From Protaetiibacter mangrovi (GTDB taxonomy: Bacteria; Actinomycetota; Actinomycetes; Actinomycetales; Microbacteriaceae): a stretch of 64,000 nucleotides of DNA. Positions 26,446 through 34,252 of the stretch are shown in pieces; position 1 is the stretch's first letter, and each line of letters opens with the position of its first letter. A model generated the notes under the pieces. The model was not told where the DNA came from. It saw nothing but the letters and a program-made list of their open reading frames with translations, and ran no database searches. The position numbers were made by a program, and so were the translations under genes. The DNA is taken from the NCBI RefSeq assembly GCF_024752305.1, contig NZ_JANTHX010000004.1:1-64000 (forward strand), in the 5' to 3' direction.

Positions 26446-27819
26446 CGTGGCGAGCTCGATCTCGAGCTTCTGCACCCGGGTGGCCGCGGGTGGGCTCATC
26501 AGGATGCCGCAGTGCAGGGCGCCGCGGGGGCCGTGCAGCACCCAGTCGGCGCGAGCCGGGCCGGCGTAGCCGACGGCGCCCAGCTCGTCGACGCCGCCGA
26601 TCCGGTCGAGCAGGGCGGCGAGTCTCGCGGCGCGGCGGGAGAGGGGGACGTCGAGGTCGACGCAGTCGTCGAGCAGCTCCGCGGCGGGGAGCGAGCCGGA
26701 GGCGAGCGCCGCGCGCACGCGCTCGGCCGCGTCGACCGTCTCGGGCCACGGATGGGGTTCGGGGGCGTCGAGCGCCGCCGCGGCCGTCCCGCCCGGGAGC
26801 GCGGCGTCGAACGCCGCGTGGACGGGGCGCGTGAGCCCGGTGTAGGTGGCGTTCTCGAAGACGACGGCGCCGATCCCGGATCCCTGCTCCCACTCCATGC
26901 GGGTGGTGAAGCCCGGGTAGCCGCCGCTGTGGCCGACGAAACGCCGCCCCGCGCCGTCGGAGCGCACCACCAGCCCGAGTCCGTAGGCGTGCCACGGACC
27001 GTCGCCCGACGGGTCGCCCGCGACGGGGGTCTCGGGCCGCCGCATCCGCGCGGCGAGGCGCTCCGGCAGCACCCCGTCGACGTCGATCGCGCCGCTCAGC
27101 ACCCCGCACCATCGGGCCAGGTCGGTCACCGTGCTGAACAGTCCGCCGATCGGGGAGAACGCGCCCGGGCCGGTGAACGGCAGCGGCTCCCAGCCGTCGG
27201 GGCCCGGACGGTACCCGGTGACCGCGTCGCCGACGGCCTCCGTGTAGCCGGTGCCGCGGAGGCCGAGCGGCGCGAGCAGCCGCGTCTCGACGAAGCGCCG
27301 GTACGGCATGCCGGCCCGCAGCGCGATGATGCGCCCGACGATCGCGTAGCCGAGGTTCGAGTACTCGTAGCGCCGGCCGGCGGGCCACGCCATCCGCACA
27401 CCCTCGGACAGCAGCGCGGCGAAGTCGTCGTCGGAGAGCGACTCCTGGCGGTCGCCCCACGGGTCGTCGGTCGGGAACCCCGCCCGCATCGCGAGCGCGT
27501 CGCGCACAGTCGGTGCCGACGTGGGCCGGCCGATCATCCGCAGGGGAACGTCGAGCGCCTCGGCGAGGGGCTGCTCGAGGTCGAGCGACCCCTCATCGGC
27601 GAGCAGCAGAGCGGATGCGGCGGTGAAGCTCTTCGTGCAGGACGCGATCCGGAACGCGGCGCGCGCGGGCGCCGCCGCCGCCCCGCCCGCTCCGTGCGCC
27701 TCGACGAGCGTCCCCCCGTCGAACACGCCCCACGCGTGTCCGGGGGCGGTCGGACCGATCCGGGGCTCCAGCTCGCGCCCGAGCGCCTCGGCCAGCAGGT
27801 CGGCGACGTGATGATCCAT
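26443..27819 (-). CDS. Serine hydrolase, class C beta-lactamase/DD-peptidase family
   Basis: 458 residues. Catalytic SCTK (Ser-x-x-Lys) lies in RIASCTKSFT, the tyrosine motif is YSN (YEYSNLGYA), and HSGG supplies the third motif. A C-terminal extension of about 100 residues resembles the lipocalin-like tail of some family members. No signal peptide, so probably cytosolic; an esterase or peptidase role is more likely than resistance. It starts 8 nt after the pfkA stop. Confidence 0.88.
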   Translation of the reverse strand: MDHHVADLLAEALGRELEPRIGPTAPGHAWGVFDGGTLVEAHGAGGAAAAPARAAFRIASCTKSFTAASALLLADEGSLDLEQPLAEALDVPLRMIGRPTSAPTVRDALAMRAGFPTDDPWGDRQESLSDDDFAALLSEGVRMAWPAGRRYEYSNLGYAIVGRIIALRAGMPYRRFVETRLLAPLGLRGTGYTEAVGDAVTGYRPGPDGWEPLPFTGPGAFSPIGGLFSTVTDLARWCGVLSGAIDVDGVLPERLAARMRRPETPVAGDPSGDGPWHAYGLGLVVRSDGAGRRFVGHSGGYPGFTTRMEWEQGSGIGAVVFENATYTGLTRPVHAAFDAALPGGTAAAALDAPEPHPWPETVDAAERVRAALASGSLPAAELLDDCVDLDVPLSRRAARLAALLDRIGGVDELGAVGYAGPARADWVLHGPRGALHCGILMSPPAATRVQKLEIELAT

Positions 27820-27827
27820 CGCGGCGT

Positions 27828-28853
27828 TCAGCCGAACAGGATGGCGGCCTCGTCGTAGCGCGACTGCGGCACGGTCTTCAGGCGGCCGAGCGCGTCCTCG
27901 AACGGGACGGTCACGATCTGGGTGCCGCGCAGCGCGACCATCTTGCCCCACTCCTCGGCGAGCACGATGTCGACCACGGCCATGCCGTAGCGGGTGGCGA
28001 GCACCCGGTCGTAGGCCGTCGGCGTGCCGCCGCGCTGGATGTGGCCGAGGGTCGTGGCGCGGGTCTCGATGCCGGTGCGGGCCTCGATCTCGGGGGCGAG
28101 CATGTCGCCGATGCCGCCGAGCCGCGGGCGTCCGAACGCGTCGAGGCCGCGCTCCGAATGCGCGTCGTCCATGGTGTCGAGCTTGAAGCCCTCGGCGACC
28201 ACGATGAGGGGCGCGCGACCGCGCGACTGGGCCGAGTCGACCCATCCGCAGATCTCGTCCATGCTCGTCTTGCGCTCCGGGATGAGGATCGCGTGCGCGC
28301 CGGAGGCCATGCCCGAGTGCAGGGCGATCCAGCCGACGTGGCGACCCATGACCTCCGCGACCATGCACCGGTTGTGGGAGTCGCCGGTGGTGCGCAGCCG
28401 GTCCATCGCCTCGGTGGCGATCTGCACGGCGGTGTCGAAACCGAAGGTGTAGTCGGTGGCCGAGAGATCGTTGTCGACCGTCTTCGGCACGCCGACGATC
28501 TGGATGCCCTCGTCGGTGAGGCGCTTCGCGGCGGCCAGCGTGCCCTCGCCGCCGATGGCGACGATCGCGTCGATGCCCGAGTCGGCCATGACCTCCTTGA
28601 CGCGCGGAACGCCCCCGTACTCGAAGGGGTTGGTGCGGGAGGTGCCGAGGATCGTGCCGCCCTGCTTCGAGATGCCCATCACCTGCGGGCGCCCGAGCGG
28701 ATGGATGTCGGCGTCGACCAGGCCCTTCCAGCCGTTCCTGATGCCGACGAACTCGATGTCGTCGTGCTGGGTCAGCCCCTTGAGGACCGCGCCGCGGATG
28801 ACCGCGTTGAGTCCGGGGCAGTCGCCGCCGCTGGTGAGGATTCCGATCTTCAC
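27828..28853 (-). CDS. pfkA: 6-phosphofructokinase
   Basis: Phosphorylates fructose-6-phosphate in glycolysis. 341 residues. N-terminal GILTSGGDCPGLNAVIRG; substrate motif PKTVDND; effector/substrate motifs GRHVGWIAL and LGHIQRGG. The GGEGT sequence has Gly where PPi-dependent enzymes have Asp, favouring ATP, while Lys in PKTVDND is the PPi-type residue. This is the mixed 'group III' signature reported for actinobacterial enzymes. GTG start gives the canonical N-terminus VKIGIL. First gene of a four-gene minus-strand run. Confidence 0.95.
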   Translation of the reverse strand: MKIGILTSGGDCPGLNAVIRGAVLKGLTQHDDIEFVGIRNGWKGLVDADIHPLGRPQVMGISKQGGTILGTSRTNPFEYGGVPRVKEVMADSGIDAIVAIGGEGTLAAAKRLTDEGIQIVGVPKTVDNDLSATDYTFGFDTAVQIATEAMDRLRTTGDSHNRCMVAEVMGRHVGWIALHSGMASGAHAILIPERKTSMDEICGWVDSAQSRGRAPLIVVAEGFKLDTMDDAHSERGLDAFGRPRLGGIGDMLAPEIEARTGIETRATTLGHIQRGGTPTAYDRVLATRYGMAVVDIVLAEEWGKMVALRGTQIVTVPFEDALGRLKTVPQSRYDEAAILFG

Positions 28854-28966
28854 CCGCCCATCATGCCCTGTTTTCGGCGTGCGGCTCTCCCGCCGGCGGC
28901 CCCGGACGGTAGAGTTCGCGTGATCGGCGCCCCGATCGCCAACCACCACCATCTCCGAGGAGCGTC

Positions 28967-29287
28967 ATGACCGACCCCATCACCCCTCCGCCCGCCGCGC
29001 AGCCCGCACCCGCCGCCGCCCCGGCCACCTACCCGGGCAAGACGCTCGGCATCGTGGGCCTGATCGTCACCTTCTTCGCCGCCATCATCGGCCTCATCCT
29101 GAGCGCCGTCGCGCTGTCGCAGTCGAAGAAGGCCGGATTCAAGAACACCCCCGCCAAGGTGGGTCTCATCCTCGGCATCATCTTCTCGGTCGGCTGGATC
29201 GTCTTCTGGATCATCTGGGGCGTCGCCTTCGCCGCGATCGTGGCCAACTGCCCCGAGGTCTCGCCCGGACAGTACGTCTGCAGCTGA
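28967..29287 (+). CDS. DUF4190-like small membrane protein (copy 1)
   Basis: 106 residues: a Pro/Ala-rich cytosolic N-terminus, then two transmembrane helices separated by SQSKKAGFKNTPAKVG. Two cysteines sit in the C-terminal tail. A TAGAGT box (28910-28915) and GAGGAG (28957-28962) precede the ATG. The next gene is a close sister copy. Function unknown. Confidence 0.8.
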   Translation: MTDPITPPPAAQPAPAAAPATYPGKTLGIVGLIVTFFAAIIGLILSAVALSQSKKAGFKNTPAKVGLILGIIFSVGWIVFWIIWGVAFAAIVANCPEVSPGQYVCS

Positions 29288-29325
29288 CCAGCCCGAACCC
29301 GCACGACCACCACTCAAGGAGCAGC

Positions 29326-29589
29326 ATGTCCAACCTCCAGCAGGCGCCCGCCGGCACCGACTACCCCGGCAAGACCCTCGGCATCGTCGGCCTCGTGCTC
29401 GTGTTCTTCACGGGCATCATCGGCCTCATCCTCAGCGCCGTGGCGCTGTCGCAGTCGAAGAACGCCGGGTTCCAGAACACCCCGGCGAAGGTCGGTGTCA
29501 TCCTCGGCATCGTCTTCCTCGCGCTCGGCATCGTGTTCACGATCATCTACATCGTGATCATCGCCGCCGCGGTCAACAGCGGCTACTGA
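29326..29589 (+). CDS. DUF4190-like small membrane protein (copy 2)
   Basis: 87 residues. Shares YPGKTLGIVGLV, IGLILSAVALSQSK and GFxNTPAKVG with copy 1, so the pair is a tandem duplication; the Pro-rich head is shorter and the cysteine tail is absent. AAGGAG precedes the ATG. A terminator follows 13 nt after the stop. Confidence 0.8.
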   Translation: MSNLQQAPAGTDYPGKTLGIVGLVLVFFTGIIGLILSAVALSQSKNAGFQNTPAKVGVILGIVFLALGIVFTIIYIVIIAAAVNSGY

Positions 29590-29602
29590 GCCACGTCCCG
29601 AG

Positions 29603-29628
29603 GGCCCGCACGGTGCGCCGTGCGGGCC
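29603..29628 (+). terminator. Rho-independent-type terminator
   Basis: Perfect 11-bp stem (GGCCCGCACGG with its complement) and 4-nt loop TGCG, followed by TT, just after the second DUF4190-like gene. Confidence 0.8.
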
Positions 29629-29687
29629 TTCGCCGTTCCCGGGCGTCGGTGCCGTCGCGTCGGTGCCGTCGCGTCGGCGCCGCGGGT

Positions 29688-29693
29688 TAGCCT
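29688..29693 (+). promoter_or_regulatory. -10 box of the AlkA-type gene
   Basis: TAGCCT, 7 nt before the ATG at 29701. Confidence 0.5.
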
Positions 29694-29700
29694 GAGCCGG

Positions 29701-30609
29701 ATGGAGCCCGTCGAGACCCGCTACGCCCCCGCGCACCGCCTCGCGCTGCGGCACCTCGTCGGCACGCTCGCCCAGGGCGGCACCGATCCGACGATCCGGC
29801 GCGACGCCGACGGCTGGTGGCTGACCATGCGCCTCGCCACCGGCACCGCGACGGTGCTGCTGACCGAGGGTGCGGATGGTGTGCGGGCCCGGGCGTGGGG
29901 CGACGGCGCCGCGGAGGCCGTCGCGGGCGTCCCGGACCTGCTCGGCCGGCGAGACGACCTCGCGGGCTTCGAACCGGGCCGGCATCCGGTGGTCGCGCGC
30001 CTGCATCACGAGACGCCGGGCCTGCGCCTCACCCGCACGGGACGGGTTCTCGCGGCGCTCGTGCCGAGCGTGCTCGGTCAGAAGGTGACCGGCATCGAGG
30101 CGAAGGCCGCCTGGCGCATCCTCGTCACCCGGCACGGCGAACCCGCCCCCGGTCCGGCCCCGCTGGGCATGCGCGTCGTGCCGACGGCGGCGGTGTGGCG
30201 CCGCATCCCGTCGTGGGAGTGGCATCGCGCGGGGGTCGGCCCGCAGCGGTCGGACACCCTCATGCGCGTGTTCGCGGTGGCCGACGGGCTCGAGCGCGGC
30301 GCCGTGCTGTCGTCGACGGAGGCCGGTCGGCGGCTGCGCACCGTGGTCGGCATCGGCCCGTGGACGGTCGCCGAGACGGTGCAGCGCTCCCACGGCGACC
30401 CCGACGCGGTGAGCGTGGGCGATCTGCACCTGTGCAAGCGGGTCGGAACCGCTCTCATCGGGCGGCGGGTCGACGACGACGGCATGCTCGAGCTGCTCGA
30501 GCCGTGGCGCGGGCACCGGCAGCGCGTCGTGCGCCTCATCGAGGCGGCGGGCATCGGCTACGAGCGGCACGGCCCGCGGCTGGCGATCCCCGAGCACCGC
30601 ACCCGCTGA
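29701..30609 (+). CDS. DNA-3-methyladenine glycosylase II (AlkA-like)
   Basis: Base-excision repair enzyme of 302 residues that removes alkylated purines. The helix-hairpin-helix (VVGIGPWTVAET) is followed by VGDLHL, whose Asp is at the position of the AlkA catalytic aspartate; ALVPSVLGQKVTGIEA is the helix before it. No Ada-type N-terminal domain. The start is fixed by the TAGCCT box 7 nt upstream. Confidence 0.88.
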   Translation: MEPVETRYAPAHRLALRHLVGTLAQGGTDPTIRRDADGWWLTMRLATGTATVLLTEGADGVRARAWGDGAAEAVAGVPDLLGRRDDLAGFEPGRHPVVARLHHETPGLRLTRTGRVLAALVPSVLGQKVTGIEAKAAWRILVTRHGEPAPGPAPLGMRVVPTAAVWRRIPSWEWHRAGVGPQRSDTLMRVFAVADGLERGAVLSSTEAGRRLRTVVGIGPWTVAETVQRSHGDPDAVSVGDLHLCKRVGTALIGRRVDDDGMLELLEPWRGHRQRVVRLIEAAGIGYERHGPRLAIPEHRTR

Positions 30610-30668
30610 CCGGGCGGCGGCGTTGTCGGCATCCGACAGCGATCTGGCGCATCCGCTGACGGATCACC

Positions 30669-30674
30669 TAACGT
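30669..30674 (+). promoter_or_regulatory. -10 box of the thioesterase gene
   Basis: TAACGT, 6 nt before the GTG at 30681. Confidence 0.45.
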
Positions 30675-30680
30675 GCCCGC

Positions 30681-31238
30681 GTGGGATTCATCCGCCGCCT
30701 CTCCCGTCTCGCCTGGCTCTCGACGCGCGCGCCGAAGCTCCCCCCGCTCGACATCTACGACGTCTGCTCCTCGCCGCGGCGCGTGATGCCGGGCGACCTC
30801 GACGAGCTGCGCCACATGAACAACGGCGCCTACCTCTCGAATCTCGATCACGCCCGGCAGGAGCTGGTCGTGCGCACGGGCCTCTGGAAGCGGATGCGCG
30901 ACGCCGGCTTCTATCCGGTGGTCGGCGCGCAGATGATCGCCTACCGCAAGTCGCTGCAGCTCGGCCAGCGGTACGTGATCGAGTCCCGGTTCCTCGGACT
31001 CGACGACCGGGCGGCGTACCTGGAGCAGCGCTTCGTGGTCGACGGCGAGATCTACGCGCGCGCCTACGTGCAGGGCCGCTTCGTGTTCGACCGCGGCGGG
31101 ACCGTGCCGATGGACGTGCTCTCGCAGGTGAGCGGCATGGACCCGGAGACCCACCCCATCCCCGCCTGGCTGCACGACTGGGCCGGCAGGGTGCGCCTGC
31201 CCGCGACGCGCGCCGCCGCCCCGTCCGAGTGGGACTGA
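30681..31238 (+). CDS. THEM6-like acyl-CoA thioesterase (hotdog fold)
   Basis: 185 residues. DLDELRHMNNGAYLSNLDHAR is the THEM6/4-hydroxybenzoyl-CoA-thioesterase-like start of a hotdog domain; the rest fits the fold (QMIAYRKSLQLGQRYVIESR, then AYVQGRFVF). A short hydrophobic N-terminus is present but not a clear signal peptide. Substrate unknown. Confidence 0.8.
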   Translation: MGFIRRLSRLAWLSTRAPKLPPLDIYDVCSSPRRVMPGDLDELRHMNNGAYLSNLDHARQELVVRTGLWKRMRDAGFYPVVGAQMIAYRKSLQLGQRYVIESRFLGLDDRAAYLEQRFVVDGEIYARAYVQGRFVFDRGGTVPMDVLSQVSGMDPETHPIPAWLHDWAGRVRLPATRAAAPSEWD

Positions 31239-31269
31239 GGCCTCAGCCGAGAGCGTCCACCGGGCGACG

Positions 31270-32205
31270 TCAGGGGAGGAAGACGATCCGCTCGTCGCCG
31301 CCACGCGAGGCCTCCCACACGCCTGCGACCTCGGCCAGCGGCACGGGACGCGCCCGGATGTCGAAGTCGCCCGCCGAGACGGCTTTCGCGATCGCGGGCA
31401 ACTCGCGCGCGAAGTCGCGAGCGGGAACCGCGCCGATGCCACTGCCGACCACCTCCAGGCGGGCGGCCCTGAAGGCCGCGGAGGGCAACGGGGCGTCGAG
31501 TCCTCCGACGGAGCCGATCTGCACCCAGGTGAGCTGCGCGGCGCGGTCGGCGCGGGCCGAGATCATGGCGCGCATCGCGGCGGCGGTCGCGTCCCCCCAG
31601 ACGTAGTCGAGCACCACGTCGACGTCGGCCGCGGCGACGCCGAGCTCGTCGAAGGCGCACACCCGGTCCGCCCCGAGAGGGCGGACCGCTGCGAGGCGCT
31701 CGGGCGTGCGGCCGACCGCGACCACCTCGCGGGCGCCGAAGCGCTTCGCGACCTGGATCGCCATCCGTCCTGCGTTGCCGGTGGCGCCGAGCACCGCGAC
31801 GCGCGCCCGCCGCGGAAGGCGGATGCGGCGGCGGAGCGCCACCCACGACGACATGACCGGGTTCATGGCCGCCGCGACCGCGACGGGGTCGACGTTCGCC
31901 GGGAGCGGCACGCTGCGGCGTTCCTCGACGACGGTGCGCTCCGCCATCGTGCCGAGTTCGGTGTCGTCGAGGAGGGCGTAGCGCAGGGCCCCGGATGCGT
32001 CGCGCACGACCGCGTCGATGCCCGGCACGAGCGGCAGGGTTCCGGTGCTCGAGTAGTGCGAACCGTCGGCCTGCGAGCGTACGCGGGGATGCAGGGCCGC
32101 CGCGACGACGTCGACCACAAGCTCTCCCGGTCGCACGACGGCGGGGTCGGGGTGGGGGAGATAGGCGGGCGGTGCACCGAAGGAGGTGACGACGGCGGCA
32201 TGCAC
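31270..32205 (-). CDS. Zinc-free medium-chain quinone/alcohol oxidoreductase
   Basis: 311 residues from the GTG at 32203-32205, which is preceded by GAGGAG. Cofactor fold VLGATGNAGRMAIQVAKRFG; AALHPRVRSQADGSHYSS in the catalytic half. Probably an NADPH-dependent reductase of enones or quinones. Divergent from a MarR-family gene across 72 bp that carries two direct repeats, so expression is probably under MarR control and induced by a reactive small molecule. Confidence 0.83.
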   Translation of the reverse strand: MHAAVVTSFGAPPAYLPHPDPAVVRPGELVVDVVAAALHPRVRSQADGSHYSSTGTLPLVPGIDAVVRDASGALRYALLDDTELGTMAERTVVEERRSVPLPANVDPVAVAAAMNPVMSSWVALRRRIRLPRRARVAVLGATGNAGRMAIQVAKRFGAREVVAVGRTPERLAAVRPLGADRVCAFDELGVAAADVDVVLDYVWGDATAAAMRAMISARADRAAQLTWVQIGSVGGLDAPLPSAAFRAARLEVVGSGIGAVPARDFARELPAIAKAVSAGDFDIRARPVPLAEVAGVWEASRGGDERIVFLP

Positions 32206-32218
32206 GGGAGACTCCTCA

Positions 32219-32257
32219 TTTAGGTGGTAATCCCCATCAGTTTTAGGTGGTAATCCC
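32219..32257. promoter_or_regulatory. Two 16-bp direct repeats, likely MarR operator
   Basis: TTTAGGTGGTAATCCC occurs at 32219-32234 and 32242-32257, 23 bp apart (about two helical turns), between the divergent oxidoreductase and MarR genes. Each contains TTA-5 nt-TAA, a short dyad. Confidence 0.75.
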
Positions 32258-32277
32258 ATTCATGTCAAGATAGCCGC

Positions 32278-32688
32278 ATGGCAGAGCCGGAAGACGATCT
32301 GGTCGACACCCTCGCCCACAGCGCCTTCGTGGTGATTGGCGCTCTCACGCGGATCGCCGCCGAACACGACGTCTCGCTCACCCTCGTGCGCGTGCTCGGC
32401 ATCCTGCGCGACCATCGGCGACGCATGGCCGAGCTCGCCGACCGCGTCGGCGTCGATCGATCGACCATGTCGGGCCTCGTCGATCGAGCAGCGCAGCGCG
32501 GACTGCTCGCGCGACACCCGGATCCGGACGATCGGCGCTCGGTGCGCGTCGACATCACCCCCGCAGGGCGCGAACTCGCGGCGCGCATCTACGCGCAGCT
32601 CAGCACCGAACTCGCGCCGCTGCTGGACCGTGTGCCCGAGGCGCGGCGCGCCGGTCTCGCCGCAGAACTCGAGGCACTGCTCGACTAG
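32278..32688 (+). CDS. MarR family transcriptional regulator
   Basis: 136 residues, normal MarR size. Winged helix at about 48-95: RMAELADRVGVDRSTMSGLVD, then the wing DPDDRRSVRVDITPAGREL, which is the MarR signature. A CAAGAT box lies 6 nt before the ATG. Probably represses the divergent oxidoreductase and itself through the direct repeats just upstream. Confidence 0.9.
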   Translation: MAEPEDDLVDTLAHSAFVVIGALTRIAAEHDVSLTLVRVLGILRDHRRRMAELADRVGVDRSTMSGLVDRAAQRGLLARHPDPDDRRSVRVDITPAGRELAARIYAQLSTELAPLLDRVPEARRAGLAAELEALLD

Positions 32689-32700
32689 CGCGCGGCGGCC

Positions 32701-34248
32701 TCAGCCCTCCAGCACCGCCATCGCGGCGTGATAGCCGCCGAGACCCGAGACGGCGCCGCCGCGGCGCGAACCGGAGCCGCAGAGCAGGATGCGCTCGTGC
32801 GCGGTCGCCACGCCCCAGCGCTCGGCGGGGGTCGAGAGGGGCTCGTCGTCCTCCGCCCACGGCCACGACAGCGGGCCGTGGAAGATGTTGCCGCCCGGCA
32901 TCCGCAGGCTCGCCTCGAGGTCGCGCGTGGTGGCGGTCTCGATGCACGGGCGGCCCTGCGCATCCGTCCACAGCAGCTGCTCGACCGGCTCGTCGAGCAC
33001 CGAGTCGAGCGAGCGCAGCACCGCCGACTGCAGCTCGGCGCGCGCCGCGTCGGGGTCGCGACCCTCGAGCAGGCGGTCGGGCACCTGCAGCGCGAACACG
33101 GTGAGGGTCTGGGCGCCCGCCTCGCGCAGCTCGGGCGCCAGGATGCCGGGGTCGGTGAGCGAGTGGCAGTAGCTCTCGAGCGGGATCGGGTCGGGCACGC
33201 TCCCCGCGCTCGCGGCCGCGTGGGCCGCATCGAGCGCGGCGAAGCCCTCGTGCACGTGGAAGGTGCCGGCGAACGCCGCAGCCGGGTCGACCGACGCGTC
33301 TCGCAGCAGTGGCAGCCTGCGCAGCAGCAGGTTCACCTTCACCTGCGCGCCCTCCGGCCGCACCGACGTCTCGCCGAGCAGGCGCGCCAGTTCGTGCGGG
33401 GCGACCCCGGACAGCACGACGCGGCCGGCGATCCGCCGCTCCTCGTCGCCCGAGCGGTAGACGACCTCGCCGTCGGGGCTCACCGCGGTGACCTCCGCAC
33501 CGGTGACGAGCTCCGCGCCGGCGGCCCGCGCGGCGCGGGTGAGCGCCCCCGTCACGGCGCCCATGCCGCCCACCGGCACATCCCAGTGCCCGGTGCCGCC
33601 GCCGATCACGTGGTACAGGAAGCAGCGGTTCGCGGCGAGGGTCGGGTCGACCGCGGGGGCGAAGGTGCCGATGAGCGCATCCGTCAGCACCACGCCGCGC
33701 ACCAGGTCGTCGGCGAACCGCCGCTCGACGGTCTGCCCGATCGGCGCCTCGACGAGCTCCGCCCACACCCGCTCGTCGCCGACCGCTCTCCGGGCCTCCG
33801 AGCGGGTCAGCAGCGGATCGGTCACGGTCGGCCAGATCCCGGAGGCGAGTCGGGAGGTGTCTGCGCCGAACGCATCCCAGGCGGCCAGATCGGATGCGGC
33901 GCCCACCGCCGCGAAGCCCGCCGCGGTGGCCTCCGGATCGCCCGTGTCGACGAGCAGCCCCCGGTCCGTCCCGGGCAGCGGGGTGTACGAGGAGTACCGG
34001 CGCCGGGCCAGCTCGAGCTCGAGCCGCAGCTCGCGGCGGATGCGCTCCGGCAGCAGGCTCACGAGGTACGAGTAGCGCGACAGCCGCGCGCCCACCCCGT
34101 CGAACACCTCCGCCGAGATCGCGGCCCCGCCGAGGTGCCCCTGCCGCTCCAGCACGGTCACGCTGCGGCCCGCTCCCGCGAGGTAGGCGGCCGCGACGAG
34201 CGCGTTGTGGCCCCCGCCGACGATCACCACGTCGCGCATGTCGCTCAT
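32701..34248 (-). CDS. Phytoene-desaturase-like FAD-dependent oxidoreductase (PYROXD2-like)
   Basis: 515 residues. N-terminal FAD fold DVVIVGGGHNALVAAAYLAG with VLERQGHLGGAA; GGMGAVTGALTRAARAAGAE in the middle; C-terminal GSGSRRGGAVSGLGGYHA, the second FAD contact. Resembles the NAD(P)/FAD oxidoreductases related to carotenoid desaturases and human PYROXD2; no carotenoid genes are nearby. Starts 4 nt after the LuxR-type gene stop, so the pair is an operon and the regulator may control this enzyme. Confidence 0.87.
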   Translation of the reverse strand: MSDMRDVVIVGGGHNALVAAAYLAGAGRSVTVLERQGHLGGAAISAEVFDGVGARLSRYSYLVSLLPERIRRELRLELELARRRYSSYTPLPGTDRGLLVDTGDPEATAAGFAAVGAASDLAAWDAFGADTSRLASGIWPTVTDPLLTRSEARRAVGDERVWAELVEAPIGQTVERRFADDLVRGVVLTDALIGTFAPAVDPTLAANRCFLYHVIGGGTGHWDVPVGGMGAVTGALTRAARAAGAELVTGAEVTAVSPDGEVVYRSGDEERRIAGRVVLSGVAPHELARLLGETSVRPEGAQVKVNLLLRRLPLLRDASVDPAAAFAGTFHVHEGFAALDAAHAAASAGSVPDPIPLESYCHSLTDPGILAPELREAGAQTLTVFALQVPDRLLEGRDPDAARAELQSAVLRSLDSVLDEPVEQLLWTDAQGRPCIETATTRDLEASLRMPGGNIFHGPLSWPWAEDDEPLSTPAERWGVATAHERILLCGSGSRRGGAVSGLGGYHAAMAVLEG

Positions 34249-34252
34249 GCGC

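Noticed and set aside
29644-29680. Two and a half copies of a 14-nt GC-rich repeat before the AlkA gene
   Set aside because: Too short and simple to support a function; no dyad or box coincides with it apart from the separate -10.
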